DNA of 64,000 nucleotides from Echria macrotheca (lineage: Eukaryota > Ascomycota > Sordariomycetes > Sordariales > Schizotheciaceae), in contig MU839841.1 of the NCBI GenBank assembly GCA_030411725.1, positions 186,001 through 250,000 on the forward strand. Reading direction: 5' to 3'. Below the pieces are notes generated by a model. The model was not told the DNA's origin and did no database searches. It worked only from the letters and a program-made list of their open reading frames with translations. Numbering within the stretch: the first letter of the stretch is position 1; each line of letters begins with the position of its first letter. Position numbers and translations under genes: made by a program. This document shows, piece by piece, positions 33,032 to 44,245 of this stretch.

Positions 33032-34142
33032 CGCAAACCGATGTGCAAGCGAGATACCAGTCGGCCTGCATATATATCATGATCCATTGCCAGTCAGTAA
33101 ATCGGTCAGACGACGACGACGGGCAAGAAGACCATCAGAACCTAAAAAGGGGACGACTTACGAGGCAACGACGACACATGTGTCCCTGCCTTGGTCCGTT
33201 ATTCGCGCGATAAGCTCAGGAATGCCATCTCGAATGCTTCCGTGATGCGCCGCAGCGGCCAAACAACCCTTGTCCCTTACTCACGACGCCGAGAGCGAAC
33301 TGGGGGAGGCGGGCAATTCGGCGCATCGGTCTTAAGCAAGGGACACGCAAGAAATCGGAGTCGAAGCTTAAGAACAGCCCCGCAGAGGACGGTAGGGTCT
33401 GCAAAATATGCGAGCAAAACAGGGCTGCGCGATGCTCTGCTGGAGACAATTAACGATAAAGAAAGACCGGGATTCCGGCTTGGATTGGAGTTCCTTGGCA
33501 GCCCTCCCCATCGCTTCGTGAATGGCATTCTCCATGGCAGGCCAGTTCTGCCGCCCAACACCGCTTTTTTGTTCGTCAACCACACGAACCTCGATTGGCC
33601 CGCCACGGCCCCCAAAGCAACCCAAGATCAGAAAAGACTGTGGAGTAAAATCTGGAGGCTTAGATTCCTACTTGTCTATTCAGCACCGCCGTCCAGGCAA
33701 TGGCGTCTTGCCAGGGGTTGGTGAGGAACCTGGGAGATCAGCGGGCATCGTTTCAAGCCACGAGCATCGACTAACCGTCACACGTCAGGGCTACCGCATA
33801 TCGGTGGTAACCACGGACTGCTGGTTCAGCTGCTGTTACTGGTTTAAAGAAGTGTCTCTTGAGACCTTCAAAGTCGCCGCAATGTGTGGACCTGCACCAC
33901 CCATGGCAGGTGCCCGTGATACCCGATGACCCGTTGGAGATGACCAGAGAGAGACTCATCCATGGTATCACAGACAATGGCACACAGGCGACAACGGGGC
34001 TGATAACCAAGTCCGATACGGTATCCGTAAAATAAAATACAATACAATAAATACATGGTGACTGTTTACATCGTTGTCGTCAAATCGGTAGGTACGAATA
34101 CAGCAGCACTGTTCACGGCGGGCGTGACAGCAAGGGGTCGGG
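33032..34142. other. Intergenic region upstream of FMP27
   Basis: 1.1 kb. A minus-strand segment at about 33450-33645 begins after an acceptor-like CCACAG. It reads as a helix-rich peptide (NWPAMENAIHEAMGRAAKEL), but no gene can be built around it. The remainder shows nothing recognisable. Confidence 0.35.
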
Positions 34143-35020
34143 TTACTTGGATGACCCAGGGTCCTTCTTGTCCAGCTGCTCGCTCGGATGGCTTTGTGCT
34201 TCCCGGATTTCCCTAATGGTATCATCCACCACAGCAATTTCCGCGTCCACTCGAAGCAACTTCTCCCGGAGTATCTTTTCGTACTCTTGGTCACTTAGAT
34301 AGGTGACCGGACTCCATTTAGACCGCAGGAACCCCTTGCTAGGCTCGGAGCTGGGCCTCCAGGTGATGGCGTTCGCAATCATCTGGCCGGCGCCTCCAAA
34401 TAACGAGAACATTATCACCCCTGGGACAATGTTCTTTGGGCCTCCTAGATGGAAGTTAGTTTCAGCAGAATCTCAAGCGTCGAGATTTCCACTTACGTAT
34501 TGCTCCTCCCACCATGCCAGCAAAGCCACCGGCCACTGCACTAGCTTTCACCTTCTCGGTCGGTGTAATATCTTCGCCTTTCCTAAGTGCATTCAAGGCC
34601 ACTTGGCGAGATGCTAAGAGAAAAGGTTAGACCAGGCGACAGACAGCCTTGAGGAAATGGGGATCTAGTTTTACCATAGTAGCTGGAACTAAGAGCGAAC
34701 CATTGACCACCCATTGCAAGTGAAAACAACACTGGTGGTGCGGACCTAATGATTCCAGCAGCAGCTCCTGTGAAAGCTCCCAGTAAACCTAGACGAGTTA
34801 GATCGTTCACCAAAGTCACGAATAGGAAGGGAATCTCACCAGCAGCGGCGCCGACCTTTAGTGAAGGAACCATGATTTCAACAATTTCTGGTGGCAGCAC
34901 ATCTCTCCTCGGTCTTCGATCTGATGGTGCCGTCCTAGCGGCTAGCAAGTCTGTTTGCTGGCCAGGATGCATCGCGGCATCCTCGCTGCTCTCAGCCTTT
35001 GGCGTCTCGATCCGCTTCAT
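34143..35020 (-). CDS. Tim17/Tim22/Tim23 (PRAT)-like membrane protein
   Basis: Four exons inferred on the minus strand: 35020-34840, 34788-34675, 34613-34497 and 34444-34143, giving about 237 residues. The core has four hydrophobic, glycine-rich segments: VGAAAGLLGAFTGAAAGIIR, PPVLFSLAMGGQWFAL, AVAGGFAGMVGGAIRGPKN and VPGVIMFSLFGGAGQMIAN. The G-rich helices and the RGPK turn resemble the PRAT family of mitochondrial inner-membrane proteins (import channel subunits and complex I assembly proteins such as TIMMDC1). The acidic N-terminus contains no presequence, as usual for carrier-like imports. The C-terminal tail is a charged coiled-coil. Intron 1 is 51 nt and open in frame. The exact subfamily is unknown to me. 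Confidence 0.78.
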
Positions 35021-35585
35021 AGTTTCCAGGACTGCTTCAAATCGGCTTGCCCCTTTTCTGTTTTAGAAAGGGCTGCATGCATTCAACTGTCGATTAAATC
35101 ATTGGTGGCGCAATAGGACTTATAGAAGTCTGAGGACTCAGAAGTTGAAGCAAATCGCTGGTAAGTTCGATGTGGGCCGGGCTACTGCAAGCACTGGAAA
35201 CAGTGGAAAGCGTCGACAGGCCGCTTGATGCTGGACGGCAACTCACACAGCTGCTCCTCCCTCTCCCACTAGCCGCATTAGGACTAGCGCATTTCCGACA
35301 CCACCTCGCCCACTCCTTGCCGATGCAAAAAAAATGTCAGCCCTCTCTCTCCCTTGGATTTTCGCTTTCACCCGCTCTTCGAACCACCATCCGAAGACCA
35401 TCTTCGGCTGCAACTCGACCGATCCATCTGGGCCATTTGCAATCGCACCTGGCTGACCGATACACATCGCTTCACCGCTTCGAATCGACATCGATTCCCA
35501 GAACCGAGAGTTTTTGTCTCGGTCAACCGCTTCCCTTCTGCGCGCTGCGATTGTCGTCGTTGCGCGTGGGCAAAACACCGCAATC
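35021..35585. promoter_or_regulatory. Divergent promoter region (Tim17-like / eIF4B)
   Basis: About 565 bp between the two start codons. It is pyrimidine-rich toward the eIF4B side (35240-35580), consistent with a long 5' leader. No specific operator is identifiable. Confidence 0.5.
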
Positions 35586-37713
35586 ATGGGTGAGCCTTCG
35601 CCCACCACCACCAGACCCGATATCCGGTGCTTCAATCTTTGCCATGGTCTCTTTGCTAACAACTTTTCTGCAGCTCCGAAGAAGAAGGAGGCCACTAAGT
35701 TGAGCCTTGGAGAATTTTTGACCACGGGCGACTGTGAGTTCCCCTCCATGCCAAGCAAGGCACACCATCGTCAATTGGCCACCTCCACCATGGACCAACT
35801 CGAACTCGTACTGACATCACCCCAGCAGCATTCGGTGGTGGCGGCGCATCCTGGGCTGATGAAGTCGAAGATACTTATGGTGAGCATCACTCCTTTGCAT
35901 TTAGTGCTCGGCCCAGCCAGTTTTTGGTTTGCATCACAGCGACTGCTGTTGGAACCTAAGCTAACGTGCACTGCAAACAGGCACCCAGCCGCTCCCCCCT
36001 TCTGAGCGTCGCGGTTACGGCGGACAGAGCTCGTATGGAGGAAACACCAGCAGCTATACCGACCGAGGTATGTATTTTTCTTGGCTGTCCCAGAAAGTTT
36101 GCGGGGTTAATTGTTTTTTTTATTTTACAGGTTATCATACCCTTCGTGACAATCTCCCACAGAGACTTCCAGACAAGCCGCCCTACACCGCTCATCTCGG
36201 CAATCTGTCCTACGATGCGACCATGGAGACGGTCACCGAATTTTTCGAAGGATGCAAAGTAGTCAATGTCCGAATCATCGAGGATCGCGAGCAGGGCCGT
36301 CCCAAGGGGTTTGCCTATGCTGAATTCGAAGACCTTGAGGGTCTGAAGCAAGCCCTGACCCTTGACGGGCAGTCATTCCAGGGACGGAGCATCAGAATCA
36401 AGATCGCAGATCCACGTACGTGCCGCTTTACCCGTTAGCTGTTTGCACAAGCTGACAGTGTTATCTTAGCGAAGGATCGTGACGGTCGTGACGGAGGCCC
36501 CCGTGAGTTCCGTGATTTGGACTGGTCGGCACGCCGTGGCCCTCTCGAGGATGCCCCCTCCCGCGGTGGTGGCGAGAGGCGTGGTGGTGGTGACTTTGGA
36601 GAGAGAAGAGCCCCTCGTGAGCCTCAGGATGACGGCAAGGTTCGGGATTTCAGCAACTGGGAGCGCAAGGGACCGCTTTCTCCTGTTCCCGCTCCTGAGC
36701 GTACCGAGTCCCGTGACGGCTCCCGCGCTCCCCGTTCCCTCGAGGGCCGATCTGAGTCGTACCGCGGCACTCGCAGAGCCTCCCCGGCTTGGGGCCCTGG
36801 TGAGGGTCGCCAGGGCGGAGACGGCTCCCGTCCCCCGCGCCGGGAATTTGTCGACCGCCCGGAGCGTGTTCCCAGCGCGGCCGACAAAGACATGCAGTGG
36901 CGTAGCAACATGCGCCCCGATGCTGCCGTAAAATCCCCGGGCCAGTCCCGTGAAGGAAGCGAAGCTCCGCCCTCCCCAGCCCCATCCGCCGCCCAGCCGG
37001 TTGGAGGACGGCCGAAGCTCAATCTTACGAAGCGCACAGTCTCGGAGGCCCCGGCCGTCGTGTCTCCGGCGTTGTCAACGAGCGATTCAAAGGCGAATCC
37101 TTTTGGTGCTGCGAGACCCATCGATACAGCTGCTCGTGAGCGGGCCGTGGAGGAGCGGCGCATCCAAGCAATCAAGGAGAAGAAAGAGGCCGATGAGAAA
37201 GCTCGCGAAGAGCGACGGCTCGCGAAGGAGGCCAAAGAAGCGGCCGAAAAGGAGGCAGAAGCGGCCGCAAAGGCAAAGGCCGAGGCAAAGGCGGCCGAGG
37301 CTGAAGCTGCCGAGGCTAAAGCCAGTGTTGAAGAGAAGGATGAGCCCCAGGAGGAATCTGCCAATGGTGTGTCGTCAGAGCAGAAGCTCCCAGTCCGTCC
37401 CCGCGAACCCAAGGAGACGGTTGCCAACCCCAAATCCCGAGCTACCGAAAGCGGGAACTGGCGATCGGCATCTGGCGGGGACTCACGCGGCGGCGGATCT
37501 CGTGGTGGCCACATCCCCAGCGGTCCCCGTCGTGGCAGTGGGGTTCCCCGAGGTCCTCGGAACGAGGGACGGCCGCCCCGTACTAATGGAAGCGGTGCCG
37601 GTCAGACTCAGCCTCCCCAGTCTCCTACTGTCGACAGCGCCCCCTCGACCCCGACAGTTGATGAAGATGGGTGGACTACGGTGCCCAAGGGCCGCCGTGG
37701 CGGTCGCCCTTGA
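35586..37713 (+). CDS. TIF3: Translation initiation factor eIF4B
   Basis: RNA-binding cofactor of the eIF4A helicase in cap-dependent initiation. Six exons inferred: 35586-35589, 35674-35733, 35826-35879, 35981-36067, 36131-36415 and 36470-37713, giving about 577 residues with the frame kept at every junction. The N-terminus (APKKKEATKLSLGEFL and a WADE motif) is typical of fungal eIF4B. One RRM follows, with RNP2-like HLGNLS and RNP1 KGFAYAEF. Then come arginine/glycine-rich repeats (RGGGERRGGG, DFSNWERKGPLSP), and an alanine/glutamate/lysine-rich charged helix (exon 6, roughly 37140-37370). The end is RG-rich with DGWTTVPKGRRGGRP. The first coding exon is only ATG plus G, like that inferred for CSN5. 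Confidence 0.93.
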
Positions 37714-38788
37714 AATGTACCATACGTTTCAACCCTCCCTTGGCTCCGCGCCCAAAACCGGCTTGGTATCCGGACCTACCATCTCTTAGTGCCTTCCATC
37801 AGACCTCACGAAGTCCGCCTGCACGACCGCTATGGTAACTCTCTCCTTCTCGGCTCGCCATACCAGTGTCTCACTCCTCTGCAAAAGCGTCCTTTCGTCT
37901 TTGCCTTGGATAACCTCCTGGCAGCGTCGCCGTTCACGTACATATACTCAGCTCTCTTTTTCTTTCCGGAAGGTATACACGGTCTCGGTGCTGCGCTGGG
38001 TTGTGGTTCCGCGGCATAACGTGAACTGCTTTTCCCCAACTGGAACATGCCGCACGGGCGTTTATACCCTCTCAACGTCTCCTTTATCTGAAAAGTATGC
38101 ATCGCGGCTTTTTCAGTCGTTTGTCTTCATACAATCGGGTCTTTGACGCTGCTTGCGGCACTTCCTTAGAGCCGGTTCTCGTCAATCTACTCGGACCTTC
38201 GGTTTGCTGCATGGGAGCAGGGACATGAGCGCATTTGATGAGCAAGCAAAATCTCGACTCTTTTCTCGGTGGGACTTGGGAGTTATGTCTAATAGATATG
38301 CGGTTCGGCTTTATGGGGAGAGTACTCCTCATAAGGGCGAAGTCTTGGGCTTTTCGTTGTTCATGAGTCGTGCTGTTTTGGGGCGACAGACAGGAGCCGC
38401 CTTTTTATGCACCGGGCGAATGTATCTCGATGCTTCCTGACGATATGATGAGAGTCGCATGGATCATGATCACATGGATGATGAGTGGGGGGCAGAATCT
38501 CAAGGCATCATCTCAGATCTCCGGGCATGTTAGGGAGCTGGGACCGGCGGATAAGGGGATCTATGTGACTCAGTCTCGTAGCGGTTGCACGCTACCCACG
38601 GGGTTTAGACAGGCCGGCGAGCGGAAGACAAAAAGCGAATCAGATGATATCTTGCGAGAACCAGTGAAATCGTAATATGGTGAATAAGCTCTTGATCTCG
38701 CTACGTCTATGTGAACTGGCAAGCCATCTCCTTGGTTTGCCATGTGAACTATTCTAAAACTAACGTGTTGATACCGAGGGGCAGCATT
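37714..38788. other. Convergent intergenic region (eIF4B / EFL1)
   Basis: 1.07 kb between the stop codons of two convergent genes. It should hold both 3' UTRs. No coding frame or repeat stands out. Confidence 0.4.
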
Positions 38789-41700
38789 TCACCTCTTGAG
38801 GGTCTTTTGCTTCAATGCATCAGTCGCCACATTCCGACCCTCGACAAGCAGTCCCTTGCGGCGCCGCACGCCGTCCATATACCGCTTGGCCACGTTCTCC
38901 CTGTCGGCCAGCTCGCCCAGGTCCTCGAGGTCGTCCTCGGTGAAGGGAACCCAGAAGGGATCCTCGTCGAGGATCTCGTAGCCGGTGAAGATGAGCTGGG
39001 GCTGGGCGGCGCCCGAGGTGCGCTTGCGCATGTCGTCGGCGAAGCCGAAGGACTCGGCCACGGGGAGGAGGGCCTGGATGGTGAAGAAGGGGGTGCCCTC
39101 GTTCATGGCCTCGGACTGGACGCGGCCGCGGCGGCGGGTTAGGACGTCGTAGACGCGGCCTAGGACTTCGGCTGTGGATTTTTCTTTATGTTAGAGAGAC
39201 GGGTTTGGAGGGGAGGAACAGGGGAGGAAAAGGGGAGTGAGAGGACAAAACGTACTGCTTGCTTGGATCTCGCATGAGTACATGGCTAGCATGAGACGGG
39301 GGGACCAATCGAGGAAGCCCTTGTGGATCGACTGCTGGACTGTCTTGATTACTTCGCCTGTGAGGCGGCCGCTGGAATGGTTGTGGTTTGGCTCGTCGGT
39401 GGGTTCGTCGACGTGGAGGGAGACGTCCTCGATGAAGACTGCGATGCCTTGGACTGGCTCGAGGCACAGCGGGCCTTGCTGTGTCGCGAGCTGGAAGCCG
39501 TAGATGATCTTGTCGCTGAGTTGGCTGGCATCCATGGTCTTGTTGCCCTCTCCGTGAGAATGATTGTTTGCTTCCTTTTCGACAGGGAATGCCCGAGTAA
39601 AGTGTTGACCCTTGGTGGCGTCAATCAGTAGATTGGCACCGGTTCTACGGGGGCCGAAGGAGACGATGCGGTCGACGATGCCTTTCCACCCTTCGCGCTC
39701 CTTGCAGCCGTCGAACTGGGACTGGAGCTGTTTGCTTAGCTCCTCGGGGGAGAGGATCTTGGTTTCCCCAGACAAGTCGTCGTCAGCCTCAACCTTTTCT
39801 TCTTGCGGTGAGGCAGACCCTTCTGGTGAGACTGCATCGGCTTCCGTGGACGCCTTGCGGTGGGAGTAGAGTGATTTAATGCCACCGGCGTTTTTGAGCA
39901 GGAAGTCTGTGACATTGGAGGGCAGAGGCTTAACCCGCAAGGTGATGGTAGCCTGCTTCGAGCTCGTCTCGCCGACGACGACGCCCCGTCCAAGATCTTT
40001 GTTGGCGGGTGGACGCATCTCTTCAGACCGGACGATGGTTTCCCGGTACGGCACGATGGGTGCGCTGGGCTGGATCTCGCATCGTGCAAATCGCTCCCGT
40101 AGATCGGTCAAGCAGCGTTCGAGGTGGAGTTCGCCGGCTGTCAGCAAGACGTGCTCGCCGCTGGAGAACTGCTCATACTCGGCACAAGGGTCGCTTTGGA
40201 CAAGCAGCTGGAGCCCTCTGATCATCTTATCCAGGTCTGCCGGGTTCACGGGCTCCAGGGCAACCCGCACGATAGGTTTGCCGGTGAGGTTAGCGATACC
40301 GGCTAAGTTGACAGCTCCTTCAAGCTGACTGCACAATGTGCCAGACTTGAGGAGTCCGCTGCCCTCGAGACCACGAATGCCGAAGACCACACCCGCCGGA
40401 ACAGATTCGAGAGCTTCGAGATTCCGCCCCATTAGCATGTAAAGAGCGGTGACCTTGACCTTCTTAGGTTCCGGGTTTGCGTGAGGGTCGGCGGGAGTAA
40501 ACTTCGGAGGTAGCACATAAATCTCGTCCCCGACGGAGAGGGTGCCGGAGTAGATCCTAGCGAAGCCAATGAGATGCTCTGGTTCTGCTTTGTCATCTTG
40601 CACTTCTTGTTGGAGAGGCTCCAGACTCGCGTTGTCTAGGGCACTTGTGAGGTCGTCGATGCTCGTGGTGCTGCCTTCTTGTGCTCGAGCTGCTTCAGCA
40701 CGCTTCTTCCGGGCGAGTTCTCGTGCCTCCTCAGGGCTCAGGGGCCCACGTCGCTTGTTCTCCGGGAGCTCGCTTTCCGGGACCGACACCATCTTGCTGA
40801 CATATGCGACGACCGGATCGGATGTGGATTGTTTGAACGAAACCATGGCGTCCTTGACCTTTGGGTCGATGTATTCCGCCCCAGGTGTCTCGTGGAGCAT
40901 GTCGGGAATCCGCTCGGCCTGGGATATCTTGGGCGACGGGAGGGATTCCACTACCGATACCAGTAGGGCAACAGATAGGGGTAACCAGGATGCAAACACG
41001 GTCGTGAGGAGCAGTCTTGGGTCGCGGGATCGTAGGATGTGGGCAGGGATAGTGAGGTTGAGAGACTTGGTGATCTTCTCCAGAAGAACCGGGTCTCCTT
41101 TTGAATTATCTCCGCCAGCAGTCGCCTGGTAGACGGCCCAAATTTGTTCCAACACCAGCTGCACGAAAATCGGCTTTAATGCTCGCCCCTTGAGGTGTTT
41201 TGGGCCGAGAACTTTCTTCGTTTTGGGATCCAGGTAAAAGTTTCCCCAAAGCACCTTTTCCAGTACGCTTCGCTTGATACCCAATTTCTTTTCGTACAGG
41301 CCAGCGAACTGCCTCACGGTGAAGGCCCACCCGTCAATGGCGCTGCCGAAAATGACGTTGTTTTTTTCCGGGGCGAAGTACAGTTCCTCGTCGTCTCGTT
41401 CCTCGAATTGCAATTCGCCAGCATCGGTCTGCACGTCTGTGAGCTTGCTCTCCTTGGCGGAGACAGCCGCCACACGCTCCTCCATCCTCTCCCTCCAGTT
41501 CAAGTCTTCCTCCATTCTCTCTCCCTGGAAGAAGCTTCCGAGGACCGCGTTGACTTGTTCGAGAAGTTTGCTCAGATGGATGTATGCCTCCCCGGGTGTC
41601 ATTTTCAGCTCGGTGACGAGGCGGTCTATCTTGTTGATGACCAAAAGGGGCTTCAGTTTCTCGGTCCAAGCCTGCCTTAGCACCGTGACCGTCTGACTGC

Positions 41701-42100
41701 AGACGCCCTCGACGGCATCAACAAGCACGACTGCGCCATCACAGAGTCGTGATGCCGTCGAGACCTCGCTGCTGAAGTCTATGTGTCCGGGAGAGTCGAT
41801 AAGGTTGATGAGATACTCCTTAGGTTCCGGAGCAGCGTCTGGACTTGATCTCCTGAGCATCGAGAAGAAGAGAGAAATTGCTGACGACTCCATGGTGATG
41901 CCGCGGAGCTGCTCATCTGGTCTGGAATCCAGGTACCGAATCTTGCCCGCAAGTCGGGGTGAGATGATGCCATTTGTGGCGAGGAGGGCGTCGGTCAGCG
42001 ATGTCTTGCCATGGTCGACGTGGGCAAGAATGCAGATGTTTCGCACATCGTCGGCGTTCTGCTGGAGCTTAGCCAGCTTTTCGGGGTTTACGACCGGCAT
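38789..42100 (-). CDS. EFL1: Elongation factor-like GTPase 1, ribosome biogenesis
   Basis: Cytoplasmic EF-2-like GTPase that, with Sdo1/SBDS, evicts eIF6 (Tif6) from pre-60S subunits. Exon 1 is 42100-39256 and exon 2 is 39171-38789, separated by an 84-nt intron (GTACGT donor, CACAG acceptor), giving about 1,075 residues. G-domain motifs are AHVDHGKT at 26-33, DSPGH, and NKID. An EFL1-type insertion rich in Glu/Lys follows the G domain. The EF-2-like domain II and the C-terminal domains IV-V (MYSCEIQA, then GTPFFTIQALLPVAESFGF) are present. There is no diphthamide loop of EF-2, so it is not EF-2 itself. It diverges from eIF3L, with 606 bp between the starts. Confidence 0.95.
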
Positions 42101-42706
42101 GTTGACAGCCTAGTGAGAACGCGAGGGAAAGAACTGCTGTGTGTGAGAGAGAGCAAGATAATCGCAAGGGAGAGCGTGTATTCTGTGCAAGTATGTGTTC
42201 GAAGAGAGTTGCTCGGATTCTGTTCGGATACGGCAAAGATTCTTGGGACGGAAAGGCGGGTTCGGAATGGGATTATATACGTTGGGTATAGTCTTGAAAA
42301 TACAGTTCGACAGACCGTCGAGCTTTTCACAGTAGACCTCTCTTCTAGCCAAACTCTAAACAGCTGCTTAGCAAATGAATCACCTTGAATCATAGGTAAT
42401 TTTTCTTTCACGACGGCGCCGAAGTCTATCGTGATTCGCTTGAGCCACTGCATCTCGCCCCTCACTGCGAATGGTGGGGTAAAAATATTTGGATGGCGGG
42501 GTTAACTCCTTATCGAGATAAGCTTTTTGCGCTGTCGCTCTTCGCACCAAACCCTAAAGTGTCCAGGTCAACGACAAAAAATCGAGCCCCGCCAAGCATC
42601 TCGATCTCGCGATTTCGGCTCCCCTCCGACCGCCCACACCGCACCACCCGCGCTCGGTCAATACACCAACCGACTTGTTCTTGATCTGGGTCGACGTATT
42701 ACCAGA
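42101..42706. promoter_or_regulatory. Divergent promoter region (EFL1 / eIF3L)
   Basis: About 600 bp separating two translation-related genes. It contains an exact AAACCCTAA telobox at 42549-42557, about 150 bp before the eIF3L start. The part next to the eIF3L ATG looks like a transcribed leader. Confidence 0.55.
42549..42557 (+). promoter_or_regulatory. Telobox-like AAACCCTAA
   Basis: An exact match to the telobox motif, which is found in promoters of ribosomal protein and translation factor genes in several eukaryotes. It lies in the EFL1/eIF3L divergent promoter. A partial relative (GCCCTAA) lies near 7312 upstream of eL32. Its function here is inferred from the motif alone. Confidence 0.35.
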
Positions 42707-44245
42707 ATGAGCAATTTTCAGAACGGCATGGCGCCCATCCGCGCCATGGAGGACGATAGTGACGTTGAGGAGGAGGCCCTCGTTGCCGACTACAAAGAGC
42801 AGGTTCAGTATGAGGATGGGCTCGATGACCTCGACACCGCCGGAGGCCTTTCCATGACCCAGCAGACCGACGATATCCAAAGCCGGTTAGCACAGGCAGC
42901 TCAGCCTTTGGATTTCTCTGCGCCGCTCGAGGTCAAATTCCAGAGTTACGATGCCTACTGCAGTCTATTCCACTTCATCCTGAACTCAGAAGGCCCCGTC
43001 GACCTCGAGCCTCCATCTGTATGCTTGCTTCCGCTTGAAAACCACATATCTATCGCTAACTCCCACCTTACAGTACTATTGGGCCTGGGATGTTATCGAT
43101 GAATTCATCTACCAGTTCAACTCCTTTTCTTCCTACCGGGCGAGAATCGCACGGCAAGGTAACAATGAGGAGGAGATCCAGATGTTGAAAGAGAACCCAA
43201 ATACATGGGGGTGCTACAGCGTTCTTAACGTCCTCTACTCGCTCATTCAGCGGTCGCAGATATCGGAGCAGTTGGCTGCCATGAAGCGCAACGAGGACCC
43301 CATGGCCGTGGCTGGCGACTACGGATCTAAGAATCTGTACCGCATGCTTGGCTACTTCTCCATCATTGGTCTCCTCCGGATCCACTGCCTGATGGGAGAC
43401 TTCAGCCTTGCGCTGAAGACGCTGGACGACATTGAGCTTAACAAGAAGGCAATGTTCGCCCGAGTCATGGCGGCGCACTTTACAACCTACTACTATGTGG
43501 GTTTCTCATACATGATGATGCGTCGCTACGGCGATGCCATCCGCATGTTCAGCCACATCCTGGTCTACGTTTCGAGGACCAAGAACTTCCAGAAGAGCGC
43601 ACAGTACGACTCGATCACGAAAAAGAACGAGCAGATGTACGCCCTGATCGCTATCTGCGTCGCTTTCCACCCAACGCGTCTCGATGACACGATCCACACG
43701 GCCCTCCGCGAGAAGTACGGCGACCAGTTGCTGAAGCTGCAGAAGGGTGGCCCTGACTCTCTGCCCATCTTTGAGGAACTCTTCAAGACGGCGTGCCCCA
43801 AGTTCATCTCGCCCGTGCCGCCAGACTTTGAGAACCCGGAGGCGAACATCGATCCTATCGAGCACCATCTCGCCATTTTCATGGACGAGGTTAAGACCAA
43901 CATGTGGAGCCCCACCGTCAAGTCGTATCTTCGCTTGTACACGACTATGGATCTGAAGAAGCTCGCTGGCTTCCTGGAGGTTAAGGATGAAGAGCTGCGG
44001 TCGTGGCTGCTGGTGAACAAGCAAAGAACGAAGCAGCTGCGTTGGACTGAGAATAGCCTCCTCGATGGCGAGTTGGTCAACGTCAGCGATCTCGATTACG
44101 CCATGCAGAACGTAAGTGGCGCGACGCATATGACCGGCACGAGACTAATAGGTATTTACAGGACCTCATTCACATTTCCGAAGCAAAGGTTGGGCGCAAG
44201 CTGGTTGACTGGTATCTGCGGAACCTGTCTCGCACATATGCTTGA
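42707..44245 (+). CDS. eif3l: Translation initiation factor eIF3 subunit L
   Basis: Non-core subunit of the eIF3 complex, found in filamentous fungi but absent from budding yeast. Exons inferred: 42707-43018, 43074-44111 and 44162-44245, giving about 477 residues. All junctions are in phase 0. Typical blocks are YYWAWDVIDEFIYQFNSF, LYRMLGYFSIIGLLRIHCLM and KNEQMYALIAICVAFHP, followed by the PCI-like C-terminal region ending VGRKLVDWYLRNLSRTYA. The acidic N-terminus (about residues 10-40) is also characteristic. The introns are 55 and 50 nt, with CTAAC-type branch sites. Confidence 0.95.

Noticed and set aside
36624..37514. A 296-codon frame antisense to eIF4B
   Set aside because: Its alanine/serine repeats are the complement of the Ala/Glu/Lys-rich and RG-rich stretches of eIF4B.
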